Below are positions 1 to 8,663 of a stretch of 64,000 nt of DNA, one piece after another. The position numbers and the translations under genes are program-made. The stretch is from contig JAEPNV010000008.1 of the NCBI GenBank assembly GCA_017643215.1, positions 5,257 through 69,256 on the forward strand, written 5' to 3'. The notes under the pieces were generated by a model. The model made no database searches. It was not told the origin of the DNA and worked only from the letters and a program-made list of their open reading frames with translations. Source of the DNA: Roseibium sp. (lineage in GTDB: Bacteria; Pseudomonadota; Alphaproteobacteria; Rhizobiales; Stappiaceae). Position 1 is the stretch's first letter, and each line of letters opens with the position of its first letter.

Positions 1-397
1 ATCATCTGGCCGTGCAGCCGCCCGTCAAGTGCAAAACCTTCGACTGTGGCCGGTAAATCGCCGCAGGCAGCGCAGGCACCGTGATGATGCGGCGCGGCTA
101 CGTCAGTTCGTCGGAAATGTCGTCAGGGCCGCGGCAATTCGCGGATTTGAAAGGTCGACTGCCGGCTTCCAGGCAAAGCTGCGGCGGCGGCGGCGATTTG
201 AGATCAGGGCGGTGAACATGGCGGGCTCGCAGATTGAGAGGTGAAATTGCCTCTTGGCTCATCGTTTCGCACACTATTTAAGCAACATCCCTGAAATGAG
301 TAGTGCGCGTTTTGCGTGGGCAGCCCTGCATTGCTTGCATGGGTCGGCGATGCATGTAGATTTCGGCCAATATCAAAAGCCGGTGCCGCTCCACAAC
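1..397. other. left-edge region without a supportable gene
   Basis: No reading frame here has a convincing start, ribosome binding site and family match. A 71-codon plus-strand frame at 29-244 is arginine-rich and low in complexity and looks like a shadow. On the minus strand, positions about 130 to 1 stay open and encode a fragment with the pattern HHHxxCxxCG. Such His/Cys clusters occur in zinc proteins, for example Fur-type regulators. The frame has no start codon, a stop lies just upstream, and it runs off the window edge, so no gene is called. The part from 254 to 397 may be leader sequence of the Nudix gene. Confidence 0.3.
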
Positions 398-883
398 ATG
401 CTGTCTCTGTTTTCGCGCCTGCCGAAAAAACTCACCAAACATCTGGTGCAAGGCGCCGCGCTCATGCGCAACCCCTACACGCTTGGCGTCCGCTTGATCG
501 TCCTGAACGATCACGGTCATGTGCTGTTGGTGCGTCACAGCTATCTGCCGGGATGGTACCTGCCAGGCGGCGGGGTCGACGGCGGCGAACCGATGGTGGA
601 AAGCGCCCGCCGTGAGCTTCTGGAAGAGGCCGGGATCAGGGCGCTGGAGGTGCCCCGGCTGCTGGGCATGTTCTTGAACTCGGAGGCCTGGGGCCGTGAT
701 CATGTCGGGCTTTTTGAGATCTCGCGTTGGGAACCGGCCGACCGGTTCCTGATGCCGAGCGCGGAGATCGTCGAAGCGATGTTTTTCGATCCGGCACATC
801 TGCCGGACACGGTCAGCGGCGCGACCGAACGCCGGCTGACCGAGTACTTTCAAACCGGACTTTCGGCCGGAGGCCGTTGGTAA
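398..883 (+). CDS. Nudix hydrolase
   Basis: A 161-residue member of the Nudix superfamily, which hydrolyses nucleoside diphosphates linked to another group; the substrate cannot be read from sequence. The Nudix box lies at about residues 57-79: GGGVDGGE, then REL and LEEAGI, matching GX5EX7REUXEEXGU. It is preceded by the usual beta strands (VRLIVLND, VLLVRHSYLPGWYLPGG). The frame is open further upstream to a TTG at 254. I chose the ATG at 398 because residues before it (a Cys/His-rich, low-order stretch) do not resemble the family and the domain begins soon after. The neighbour at 918-1892 runs convergently, so the gene is probably transcribed alone. The family is clear; the start is not. 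Confidence 0.85.
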   Translation: MLSLFSRLPKKLTKHLVQGAALMRNPYTLGVRLIVLNDHGHVLLVRHSYLPGWYLPGGGVDGGEPMVESARRELLEEAGIRALEVPRLLGMFLNSEAWGRDHVGLFEISRWEPADRFLMPSAEIVEAMFFDPAHLPDTVSGATERRLTEYFQTGLSAGGRW

Positions 884-917
884 CCTGGGCCGGCTCCGTC
901 GTCACGCCGGCTTCTGA

Positions 918-1892
918 TCAGGCGGCAACGGCAAAGCGCGCGCGGTTATGCGGCCTGTTGAAGTCGATCGCCGGTCCAACGGGCACAATCCGGGTTGGAT
1001 TGATCGATTCATGGGAGCCATAGTAATGCGTCTTGATCGTCTTCATGTCGACCGTGTCGGCAATCCCGGGCATCTGGTAGAGTTCCCGCAGATAGTTCGA
1101 CAGGTTCGGGTAGTCCTCAATCCGCCGGATGTTGCATTTGAAATGTCCGACATAGACCGGGTCGAAGCGGACGAGCGTTGTGAACAGACGCCAGTCCGCC
1201 TCGGTCAGCCTGGACCCAATCAAATACCGTTGGGCCCCAAGCCGCTCCTCCAGCATGTCGAGCGTTTCGAACAAGGCGGTGACCGCATCCTGATAAGCTT
1301 CCTGTGTGGTCGCAAAGCCGGACTTGTAAACCCCGTTGTTGACGGTGTGGTAGATGACGTCATTGATGGCGTCGATGTCGGCACGCAGGTCCGCTGGATA
1401 GTAGTCCGCCGTTGATCCGGTTAAGCCATTGAAGGCGCTGTTGAACATGCGAATGATTTCGGAGGATTCATTGCTGACAATCGTCTGACGCTTTTTGTCC
1501 CAGAGGATTGGCACCGTCGCCCGGCCCGTATACGTCGTATCTGCCTTTGCGTAGAGCTGCCAAGCATAGCTTGCGCCGTTAACCGGGTCCGGGCCGTCAA
1601 ATGACCAGCCGTTTTCCAGCATCAGCGGCTCGACGGCCGTGACGGGGATGAACTCCTCAAGCCCCTTCAGTTTGCGAAGGATTAACGTGCGATGCGCCCA
1701 GGGACAGGCGAGGGAAACATAAAGATGATAGCGATCGGCTTCAGCCGTGAAGCCGTCCGTTCCGGAAGGGCCGGCGCTGCCGTCCGCCGTGATCCAGTTC
1801 CGGAACGCCGCGTCCTTGCGTACAAACCGGCCGCCGGTGGATTTGGTGTCATACCACTGGTCTTTCCATTCGCCGTCGATCAGCAAGCCCAT
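918..1892 (-). CDS. yqjG: glutathionyl-hydroquinone reductase (Xi-class GST)
   Basis: Predicted to reduce glutathionyl-hydroquinones to hydroquinones with glutathione, a cytosolic repair or detoxification step. The 324-residue length is normal for the YqjG/ECM4 family. The catalytic cysteine is in LYVSLACPWAHR (about Cys63). The N-terminal GEWKDQWYDTKSTGGRFVR block and the C-terminal GST helical domain (SNESSEIIRMFN, then the LIGSRLTEADWRLF segment) are typical of the Xi class. The open frame extends upstream to 2219, but residues before MGLLIDGEW are not family-like, so the ATG at 1892 is used. It converges with the Nudix gene and is divergent from the GNAT gene at 2246. Confidence 0.93.
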   Translation of the reverse strand: MGLLIDGEWKDQWYDTKSTGGRFVRKDAAFRNWITADGSAGPSGTDGFTAEADRYHLYVSLACPWAHRTLILRKLKGLEEFIPVTAVEPLMLENGWSFDGPDPVNGASYAWQLYAKADTTYTGRATVPILWDKKRQTIVSNESSEIIRMFNSAFNGLTGSTADYYPADLRADIDAINDVIYHTVNNGVYKSGFATTQEAYQDAVTALFETLDMLEERLGAQRYLIGSRLTEADWRLFTTLVRFDPVYVGHFKCNIRRIEDYPNLSNYLRELYQMPGIADTVDMKTIKTHYYGSHESINPTRIVPVGPAIDFNRPHNRARFAVAA

Positions 1893-2245
1893 GTGTCTGG
1901 TCCTTTTTTCATCTCCACATGCCAAACAGGTGGGGCCCGTTGCGGCCGGGTCAACGGACTGAATGGACCGTTTGACGGATGTTGACAATCCGGCCAATGC
2001 GTTCGGGTGGCCGCCGATATTTCCGCTGGACTGTCTGTGACATGCGTGATACTCGCTCACCTCCATCACGGCTTTGATGCCATTCGAGACGATCCATGCC
2101 CACCGGCCTGACATTGCGACGACGAATGCTCCGACGAGTTGATGCTCGTCCGCTCGCGCGCGCGTAACCGGTCCAACCCGAATTTGACTGTCTGGCGGGG
2201 GACGCGGGTAAGCGTGCAACGATTTTCGCTTGCCAGGAATTCCCG
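1893..2245. other. divergent intergenic region
   Basis: This 353-base gap separates the hydroquinone reductase (minus) from the GNAT gene (plus) and should hold both promoters. Several long minus-strand frames cross it, but they are arginine-rich, lack ribosome binding sites and overlap the GNAT gene in full, so they are treated as shadows. A 25-codon plus-strand frame near 1962 has no support. I see no inverted repeat or RNA motif that stands out. Confidence 0.5.
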
Positions 2246-2749
2246 ATGAAACAGACCAATTGGTTCGTGCGTCTCGAAACGCCCTCGGACAATGATGCTA
2301 TCGAAGCCATGCAGGCAGCGGCCTTCGGGCCAGGCCGGTTTGCGCGAACCGCGTTCCGGATTCGCGAGGGCGTGCCGCATCGTTCCGACCTCAGCTTTGT
2401 CGGTCTTTCGGGGCACGATCTTGCCGGATCGGTGCGGCTGACCCCGATCGTGATCGGCGCGCATCCGGGGTTGCTGCTCGGGCCTCTGACCGTTGCTCCC
2501 GCCCACAAGAACCGCGGCCTTGGCCGGACCCTGTTGCGGGCCGCGGTGGACGCCGCTGCGAAAGCCGGCGAACATGGCGTGCTGCTGGTGGGCGATGAAG
2601 CCTATTACGCGCCGCTCGGCTTTCAACGCGTGCCCCTCGGCTCCATCCTGCTCCCGGGCCCGGTGGATCCGGCGCGTATTCTCGTCGCGCCACTCAACGG
2701 CGCCGGCATCCCGGCGGGACGGGTGCGCGGTGGGCGCCGGACCGCATAG
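2246..2749 (+). CDS. GNAT family N-acetyltransferase (YhbS-like)
   Basis: A 167-residue acetyltransferase using acetyl-CoA; the acceptor is unknown. The acetyl-CoA binding motif is GPLTVAPAHKNRGLGRTLL at about residues 77-95 (pattern R/Q-x-x-G-x-G/A seen as NRGLGR). The following VLLVGDEAYYAPLGFQRVP block is characteristic of the YhbS-like subgroup, in which the last strand carries YxxLGF. The ATG at 2246 gives a complete family N-terminus (WFVRLETPSDNDAIEAM). It lies alone between the divergent hydroquinone reductase and the convergent MoxR operon. Assignment to the family is safe; a role, for example in protein or small-molecule acetylation, is not inferable. Confidence 0.85.
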   Translation: MKQTNWFVRLETPSDNDAIEAMQAAAFGPGRFARTAFRIREGVPHRSDLSFVGLSGHDLAGSVRLTPIVIGAHPGLLLGPLTVAPAHKNRGLGRTLLRAAVDAAAKAGEHGVLLVGDEAYYAPLGFQRVPLGSILLPGPVDPARILVAPLNGAGIPAGRVRGGRRTA

Positions 2750-2752
2750 AGG

Positions 2753-2775
2753 CGGCTCCGTCTGAGCCGTATTTC
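2753..2775. terminator. weak convergent terminator
   Basis: A six-base-pair stem CGGCTC/GAGCCG with a five-base loop (2753-2758 with 2764-2769) lies between the convergent stops of the GNAT gene and the MoxR operon. It is followed on the plus strand by TATTTCT, a poor T-tract. It could end either transcript but is short. Confidence 0.35.
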
Positions 2776-2806
2776 TGCAAATAGAGACGCGCCCTGTTGG
2801 GCTTTC

Positions 2807-4882
2807 CTACCGGCCCTCGCGGTACCAGGTCGCTGACAAGGCGCCGAGCAGCAGCGCAAGGCCAAACAGACCAAGGAACAGCGGATAGCGGTCAATGCCG
2901 TTGAGCACGCTTGCATCCGACGTCTTGAAGCCGATCCAGCCATTGCCGGAGAAGTCCGCCGCGCTGCGCATGGCAACGACCCGCGGCATGTCGACGGTCC
3001 CGCCGACATCGGCCAGCCGGCGGGCGCTTCCGCCGGTGGCATCGGCAAGGGCCGATAGTATTTCCGTCGTGGACAGAACGTCGGTAAACTCCCTCGGGTT
3101 TTGAGGCCCGGCATGGACCAATCCAGTCAACGTGCCGTCGGTCACGGAAAACAGCCCGGTTTCGGCCGTTGGCATGGACCCGCGCCAAAGTCCCGGCGCG
3201 CTCTCGGTCATCGCGATCGTGGTATCATCGCCGGTCGGCGACGTGACGGTCACATCCGAAACGTCATCAGCGAGCGTTTGCCGTTCGACCAAAAGCTCAG
3301 GCCCTCGCATCGACACATGCAAGGCTTCCTCTTCCAGGTCCGGCTCCTTCATGAGCCAGTGGCCCAGGCGTCGCAAGAGCGGAACGTGCGGACCGCCTCC
3401 TTCATAGCCGCGTGCCCACAACCAGACATGATCGGACAAAAGCAAAGCCACGCGGCCTTCGCCCTCGCGGTTAAGCACCAAGAGCGGCGTCTCACTCGGG
3501 CCCGACATCAGGATCTGGCCTGCCTCGATTTCGGTCTCAACAGCACGGAACCATCGGCTCCATGCCGGCGGTTCCTGGCGTGAACCGGGCAATCCCCGCG
3601 TGACTGGGTGGCGCTCGCCAAGGTCGGCAAGCGTTGCGTGGAAAGGTTCTTCCAGGATGGCACCGGTTGGACGGGCGGGGAGGATCGGCGCCAAGGGCGT
3701 GCGGTAGAGGCTGCCGCCCTCGGCGTAATCTGGCCCGCCGGCAAGAAGCACCGCGCCGCCGTCCCGGACATAGCGGGCGATGTTGTCGAAATAGAGCATC
3801 GGCAGGACGCCGCGCCGGACGTATCGATCAAAGATGATGAGGTCGAATTCATCAATCTTGACCGAAAACAGCTCCCGGGTTGGAAACGCGATCAAAGAGA
3901 GCTGGTTGATCGGGGTGCCGTCCTGCTTTTCGGGCGGGCGGAGGATCGTGAAATGAACCAGATCGACCGATGCGTCCGATTTGAGAAGATTGCGCCACGT
4001 TCGCTCGCCCGCGTGGGGTGAACCTGAAACCAGAAGGACACGAAGGTTTTCGCGGATCCCGTCGATGGTGACGACGGCGCGATTGTTAAGCTCGGTCAAT
4101 TCGCCGTCCAGCGGCGCAGCCTCGAATTCAAAGATGTTGTCGCCGCCATGGACGATCTCCACCGGAATGTCGATGGTGGTCCCGACAGTGGCCTGGCGCT
4201 CGCTGATCAGCGTGCCGTCGCGGCGCACGGACAAGCGGACGCGGTCCGGACCGCCGGTTCCCCGGCCCCGATCGAGCACCCTCACGGAAACAACCTGCTC
4301 GGACCCGACCAATCCGAAACGGGGCGCCTTGTGCAACACAAGCCGCCGATCGCGTTCGTCGGGTGTGCCTGTAATCAGGCCATGCAAAGGCGCGTCGAAA
4401 CCGATCGTCGCCGCCTGTTCGGGGACGTCGTGCACCTGTCCGTCGGTGATCAGAACCGCGCCGCCGACGCGATCCGGCGGCACGTCCGACAAGCCGTTCG
4501 ACAGGGTTTGAAACAGCTGCGTTCCGTCGCCTGAGCCGGAGTTGCGCGATTCCAGAAGCCGGACTTCGAAGCCGGGCAGGGCCGCAAGGCGTTCTTGAAG
4601 CGCGGTCGCCGTTTGATCGGTGACGCCCTCGCGATCGGCAAGCCTTTGGCTCTGGCTCTTGTCGACAACAACGGCAACAACGCTCGACAGGGGCTCACGG
4701 TCTTCGCGCTCAATCGCCGGATTGGCCAGCGCCAGCGTGACCAGGGCCATCGTGGCCGATCTCAACAACCAGCCCCTGAATTTCAACAGGCCGGTCAGGA
4801 TGGTGAGCACAATGAGGATAGCGACAGCCCCAATCAGCGCCCAAAGGGGCACAAACGGATCGAAGGAAATGGACCAGATCAT
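2807..4882 (-). CDS. membrane protein with VWA-like and glutamine amidotransferase-like domains
   Basis: Last gene of the MoxR operon, 691 residues. Two membrane helices sit at the N-terminus (about 10-32 and 37-55) and one at the C-terminus (about 667-687), a layout like the Bat/DUF4159-associated membrane proteins. After the second helix, VVAVVVDKSQSQ places a DxSxS sequence at about 74-78, and GAVLITDGQ follows at about 141-149. Together these resemble the metal-dependent adhesion site of a von Willebrand A fold. The middle (about 275-480: LRVLLVSGSPHAGERT, DLIIFDRYV, GGAVLLAGGPDYAEGG) resembles the class I amidotransferase-like fold found in such proteins; I see no obvious catalytic Cys. 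It starts 10 bases after the stop of the DUF4159 gene. It is presumably a client or adaptor of the MoxR ATPase at the membrane; its biochemical role is unknown. Confidence 0.8.
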   Translation of the reverse strand: MIWSISFDPFVPLWALIGAVAILIVLTILTGLLKFRGWLLRSATMALVTLALANPAIEREDREPLSSVVAVVVDKSQSQRLADREGVTDQTATALQERLAALPGFEVRLLESRNSGSGDGTQLFQTLSNGLSDVPPDRVGGAVLITDGQVHDVPEQAATIGFDAPLHGLITGTPDERDRRLVLHKAPRFGLVGSEQVVSVRVLDRGRGTGGPDRVRLSVRRDGTLISERQATVGTTIDIPVEIVHGGDNIFEFEAAPLDGELTELNNRAVVTIDGIRENLRVLLVSGSPHAGERTWRNLLKSDASVDLVHFTILRPPEKQDGTPINQLSLIAFPTRELFSVKIDEFDLIIFDRYVRRGVLPMLYFDNIARYVRDGGAVLLAGGPDYAEGGSLYRTPLAPILPARPTGAILEEPFHATLADLGERHPVTRGLPGSRQEPPAWSRWFRAVETEIEAGQILMSGPSETPLLVLNREGEGRVALLLSDHVWLWARGYEGGGPHVPLLRRLGHWLMKEPDLEEEALHVSMRGPELLVERQTLADDVSDVTVTSPTGDDTTIAMTESAPGLWRGSMPTAETGLFSVTDGTLTGLVHAGPQNPREFTDVLSTTEILSALADATGGSARRLADVGGTVDMPRVVAMRSAADFSGNGWIGFKTSDASVLNGIDRYPLFLGLFGLALLLGALSATWYREGR

Positions 4883-4892
4883 CCGATTGACC

Positions 4893-7709
4893 TCATTGAC
4901 CGAGCCGTTCCAAAAGGGCCGGGATATGCACCTGATCCGCCTTGTAGTTGCCGGTCAGACTGTACATGACGATGTTGACGCCGGAGCGGAAGGCATAGTC
5001 ACGCTGGACGGGATCATTCGGCACCGTCGGATACATGAACATTCCGGCGTCATCGATCGCCCATGCGGCGGCCAAATCGTTGCCTGTGATCATGACGGGA
5101 GAAACGCCATCGCCCGCGCGCACCGGGCGGCTGCCGCCAGTCAGATCTTCCATGCTTTCCACCCAAAGCGGGCTCGTGGCGTATCGGCCCGGGAAACTGT
5201 CAAGCAGATAAAAGGCCTTGGTGAGCACGTGATCCGGTGGCACGGGTTCAAGCGGCGGGATGTCCAGATCCTCCAGGATTTCCCGGAGTTTCAGTGTTGC
5301 AGGCGTCGACGCAAATCCGGTCGTTGCCGACGTAATGTGGTCGCGCGTATCGAACAATATGGTTCCGCCATTGCGCATGAACGTGTCAATGCGGGCCATC
5401 GTGCGGTCGTCAGGCTTTTCGAGTTGCGGATCGATCGGCCAATACAGCAGGGAATAAAACGCCAGTTCGTCCTGGGCGACGTCGATGCCGATCGGGTCGC
5501 CGGGCTCCAAAGCGGTCCGCTCGGCCAGGAACTGGGTCAATCCGCGCAAACCCGCGGCGCTGGCCTCGTCAATGTCCGTCAGGCCGGTCAAGACATACGC
5601 CAAACGGGTCTCCAGCGTTGATTGCAGGGCTTTGAGGTCCTCGGACGTCGATTGGGCGTGCACGGGTCCAGGAGTGAGCGTGCCGGCCAGGGCCACAACC
5701 ATGACGGCGGCAAGCGCGCCGACGGTGGCCCGGCGCAGACCAAGGCGTGCAAGCACGCCGCCAAGGATCAGAACCGCGATCGCGTCCAAGACCAGAAGCA
5801 GAAACGCGACGCTGAACAATGCGGCGCGCAGATCGACCGGATCGACGGTCGGATACGCGACGATATTGGCATTGTCACCAAACACGCTCGTGTCGAGCGC
5901 CGCCAGTTCGTCCTCGGTCTCCAAAAGGTTCAAGGCGCGAAAGCCGTCGTCGGTGCCATATAAGCCAGGCGGCGTTTTCCGGCTGGCGGCGGCATCTCTG
6001 AAATCGGCGACCGTCACCGGCGCGACATCGGCCGGCGGCGAGGTGAAATTGCCGTAGCCATCGAGCAGGCGAAGGGGCGGCAAGGTACCTTGCGCGACGT
6101 CATTTTCCGACCCCTCCGCCGTCGTCGCCGCGTTTGAGATCGACAGCATGCGGCGAAGCATGTCCAAAAACACGCCAGAGAGCGGCAGGTTGGACCACGA
6201 CGTGTCGGCCGTGACGTGGAACAGAACGATCGTGCCGCGGCCGAAGGGCGTGGCGGTGACGAGCGGCGTCCCGTCCTCCAGCATCGCCCACGTCCGATCC
6301 GGCAATTCAGATGTCGGCTCGGCCAAGACCTGGCGATTTACAGACACTTCCGGGGGAACGGCAAGCCCAGCGAATGGCGACGTGTCGGAAAACTCCGCCA
6401 TCCTTTGCGGCTGCTTCCAGGACAAGCTGCCGCCGAGCGACCGGTCGCCGGCCCGAAGCGTCACCGGGATCAGGGCGTCGGTTCCGCCGGCAGTTCGCGG
6501 TCCGGCAAACCGGACCAGCGTGCCGCCCTCATTGATCCAGTCCTCCAGCGACGCGACCGCAAGATCCGGCAAGCGGCCGACATCGGCCAGTACCATCACC
6601 GATATGCCTTGATCCAGAAGCGACGGGACCGCCTCCACCAGATCGGCATCCTTGGGGAACCGCAAATCGGAAAACGGCAACAAAGCGCGTTCCAGATAAT
6701 AAAGCGGTGACAGAAGCGGCTGATCGAGATCGCCGGATTGGCCTGATATCAGACCAACGACACGCCTGCGCCAGCTGTCGTCGATGAGTTGCACCGCCCC
6801 AGCCGCGTTCTCGCCGACGATTTCAACCCGCGCGATGTCATTGCGAAGTTCACTGGGAAGCTCGAAACGGGCTTCGGCTCGGGTTTCGCCGGCCGCGAAC
6901 TCCGCCTGAGCCTCGCCAAGCACCAGCCCCTTCAAGTCAAGCGCTCTCAGGCTTGCGGTAGATACCGAGTCTGTCGGATGCCGGACCACGGTCAGCGCCA
7001 TGGCCTCAGCATCATTGGATAAGTCCTTCAAGCCCTTGGGCGGCGTCAATCCGGTGAAGATCGACAGGGGCACGGTGCCGATGATGGCATCAAGATCGGC
7101 GGCAAATGGCGACGGTCCGGCGTTTTGCGTGCTGTCGGAAAGCCAAATCACCGCGCCCGGAGGTGTTTCCTGGGCCGCTTTACGCAGTCCCACGATCAGT
7201 TCGGCGCGGTTTGGCGCGAACGGGCGCGGTTCCACGGCGCGGAGTTTTTCAAGCGCGGCCGTGGCCGTGCCTGGAACCAGGTCCTGACCGGGTCCGTCTG
7301 CGGTCGCGGCGAACAGCACCGGCTGGCCCTGGCTTTCGGCGACCGATAATAACTGTTCGGCTGTCCGGAGCTGTTCGCCCCACTCGCGGGCCGATTGCCA
7401 GCCGTTGTCCAGCAGCATCCACAGGACACCGTCGCCGCTCTCCACCTGGTCCGCCGGACGCCATATCGGGCCGGCAAGCGCGATGATGAGGAACGCTGCG
7501 AGCAACAGGCGCAAAAGCGTTAACCACCAGGGGCTTTTTTGCGGCGTTTCCTCATGCTCATCGATATCGAGCAGCAACCGGGTGGGGGGGAACGAGATCT
7601 CGCGCGGCCGTGGCGGGGTCAGCCGTAAAAGCCACCAGATGACCGGCAAGAGCGCCAAAGCGGCCAGGATCCATGGGGCTGTAAAGGCGAGCGGAAGACC
7701 GGCCAGCAT
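4893..7709 (-). CDS. BatA-type N-terminal / DUF4159 membrane protein
   Basis: A 938-residue membrane protein with an N-terminal double-helix region of the BatA type (about 1-85: FTAPWILAALALLPVIWWLLRLTPP, then a second helix at 63-82). A VWA-like region follows in which the expected DxSxS is degenerate (LLDNGWQSA at about 100-108, and VIWLSDSTQNAG). Further helices lie at about 640-700, and a C-terminal DUF4159 domain covers about the last 220 residues (LYWPIDPQ, FDTRDH, PLWVESMEDL, GVNIVMYSLTGNYKADQVH). The open frame extends upstream to 7892, but the ATG at 7709 overlaps the DUF58 stop as TGATG, the usual sign of translational coupling, and begins the known N-terminus. DUF4159 is a domain of unknown function that often accompanies MoxR ATPases. 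Confidence 0.87.
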   Translation of the reverse strand: MLAGLPLAFTAPWILAALALLPVIWWLLRLTPPRPREISFPPTRLLLDIDEHEETPQKSPWWLTLLRLLLAAFLIIALAGPIWRPADQVESGDGVLWMLLDNGWQSAREWGEQLRTAEQLLSVAESQGQPVLFAATADGPGQDLVPGTATAALEKLRAVEPRPFAPNRAELIVGLRKAAQETPPGAVIWLSDSTQNAGPSPFAADLDAIIGTVPLSIFTGLTPPKGLKDLSNDAEAMALTVVRHPTDSVSTASLRALDLKGLVLGEAQAEFAAGETRAEARFELPSELRNDIARVEIVGENAAGAVQLIDDSWRRRVVGLISGQSGDLDQPLLSPLYYLERALLPFSDLRFPKDADLVEAVPSLLDQGISVMVLADVGRLPDLAVASLEDWINEGGTLVRFAGPRTAGGTDALIPVTLRAGDRSLGGSLSWKQPQRMAEFSDTSPFAGLAVPPEVSVNRQVLAEPTSELPDRTWAMLEDGTPLVTATPFGRGTIVLFHVTADTSWSNLPLSGVFLDMLRRMLSISNAATTAEGSENDVAQGTLPPLRLLDGYGNFTSPPADVAPVTVADFRDAAASRKTPPGLYGTDDGFRALNLLETEDELAALDTSVFGDNANIVAYPTVDPVDLRAALFSVAFLLLVLDAIAVLILGGVLARLGLRRATVGALAAVMVVALAGTLTPGPVHAQSTSEDLKALQSTLETRLAYVLTGLTDIDEASAAGLRGLTQFLAERTALEPGDPIGIDVAQDELAFYSLLYWPIDPQLEKPDDRTMARIDTFMRNGGTILFDTRDHITSATTGFASTPATLKLREILEDLDIPPLEPVPPDHVLTKAFYLLDSFPGRYATSPLWVESMEDLTGGSRPVRAGDGVSPVMITGNDLAAAWAIDDAGMFMYPTVPNDPVQRDYAFRSGVNIVMYSLTGNYKADQVHIPALLERLGQ

Positions 7710-8632
7710 CAGTAGCTTCCTCCTGGTGTGATCGCCTCGGCTGAACCGGACAGGGCGCTGTGCATCACAAGGAGGGGCTCCGCCGCGGACCGGTCTGTAT
7801 GATGCAAGACGTAGGTCCAGCCGGCGCGCCGGGCGATATCCCGAATGGCCGCCCGATGGGCTTCGAGCCGGTTTTGGTAGGCCTCGCGCCACATCTCCGC
7901 GCGCCCGGCGGTCAGGCGCACGCCCAGTTCCGGATCACGAAATTCAATCCGTCCGTCAAAGGGAAAGGTCTCCTCGATCGGGTCGAGGATTTGCACCACG
8001 TGTCCACGCGCACCCGTGCTGGCGACGCGGCCGACCCAGCTCGCGATCTCCTCCACGGGATCGAGAAGGTCCGCAATGAGCACGACATCTGAAAACCGCT
8101 GAATTCCGGATGGATCGGGAAACGCAGCCGGCCGCCCAAGGTGCGCAAGGCTGTCGGCAATCCGCTCCGCAGCCTTTCGGTCGGAGAACGGCCGCGTCAC
8201 GCCGGGAAGTCCGATGCGCTCGCCGGTGTCCGCCAACAAGTCGGCAAGTGCCAGCATCAGGACGATTGCCCGGTCGCGCTTGGATACCGGTGATAACCGC
8301 GACTGAAACACCATCGACTGCGAGAGATCCGCCCAAAGCCACACGGTGTGGGCGGCTTCCCATTCCCGTTCGCGCACATAAAGATGATCGTCGCGGGCGG
8401 ACCTGCGCCAGTCGATCCGCTTCGCCGGCTCACCCATATGAAACGGGCGGAACTGCCAGAAACTCTCACCGGGTCCGGCCCGCCGCCGGCCGTGCCAGCC
8501 CGCGATGATGGAATTCGCGACATGGCTTGCCTCGACAAGAAGGTCGGGCAGGGTGTCGGCGACCGACCGGGCTTCGCCGATGATGTTTGGCCAATTCGCC
8601 TGATCGCCTATTTCCGTGGGGGGCTGTGCCAT
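7709..8632 (-). CDS. DUF58 domain-containing protein
   Basis: A 307-residue DUF58 protein, the soluble partner usually encoded just after MoxR. The family hallmark, residues about 61-91 (FRPFHMGEPAKRIDWRRSAR, then LYVREREWE), is intact. It is followed by WADLSQSM (about 101-107), an intact DxSxS like the metal-binding site of VWA domains. The frame continues upstream to 8692, but that start would lie inside moxR. The ATG at 8632 leaves a 31-base gap to the MoxR stop. It is coupled to the next gene by a one-base overlap. MoxR/DUF58 pairs are thought to act as chaperone-like modules that insert metals or assemble complexes; the client here is not known. Confidence 0.9.
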   Translation of the reverse strand: MAQPPTEIGDQANWPNIIGEARSVADTLPDLLVEASHVANSIIAGWHGRRRAGPGESFWQFRPFHMGEPAKRIDWRRSARDDHLYVREREWEAAHTVWLWADLSQSMVFQSRLSPVSKRDRAIVLMLALADLLADTGERIGLPGVTRPFSDRKAAERIADSLAHLGRPAAFPDPSGIQRFSDVVLIADLLDPVEEIASWVGRVASTGARGHVVQILDPIEETFPFDGRIEFRDPELGVRLTAGRAEMWREAYQNRLEAHRAAIRDIARRAGWTYVLHHTDRSAAEPLLVMHSALSGSAEAITPGGSY

Positions 8633-8663
8633 GGTCAGGGGTCCCGTGTGATCCGCCGTCCGG

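Noticed and set aside
29..244. 71-codon plus-strand frame at the left edge
   Set aside because: Arginine-rich, no ribosome binding site and no family features.
1951..2626. Long minus-strand frames of 185 and 186 codons opposite the GNAT gene
   Set aside because: They fully overlap a clear acetyltransferase and have the arginine- and proline-rich composition of shadow frames in GC-rich DNA.
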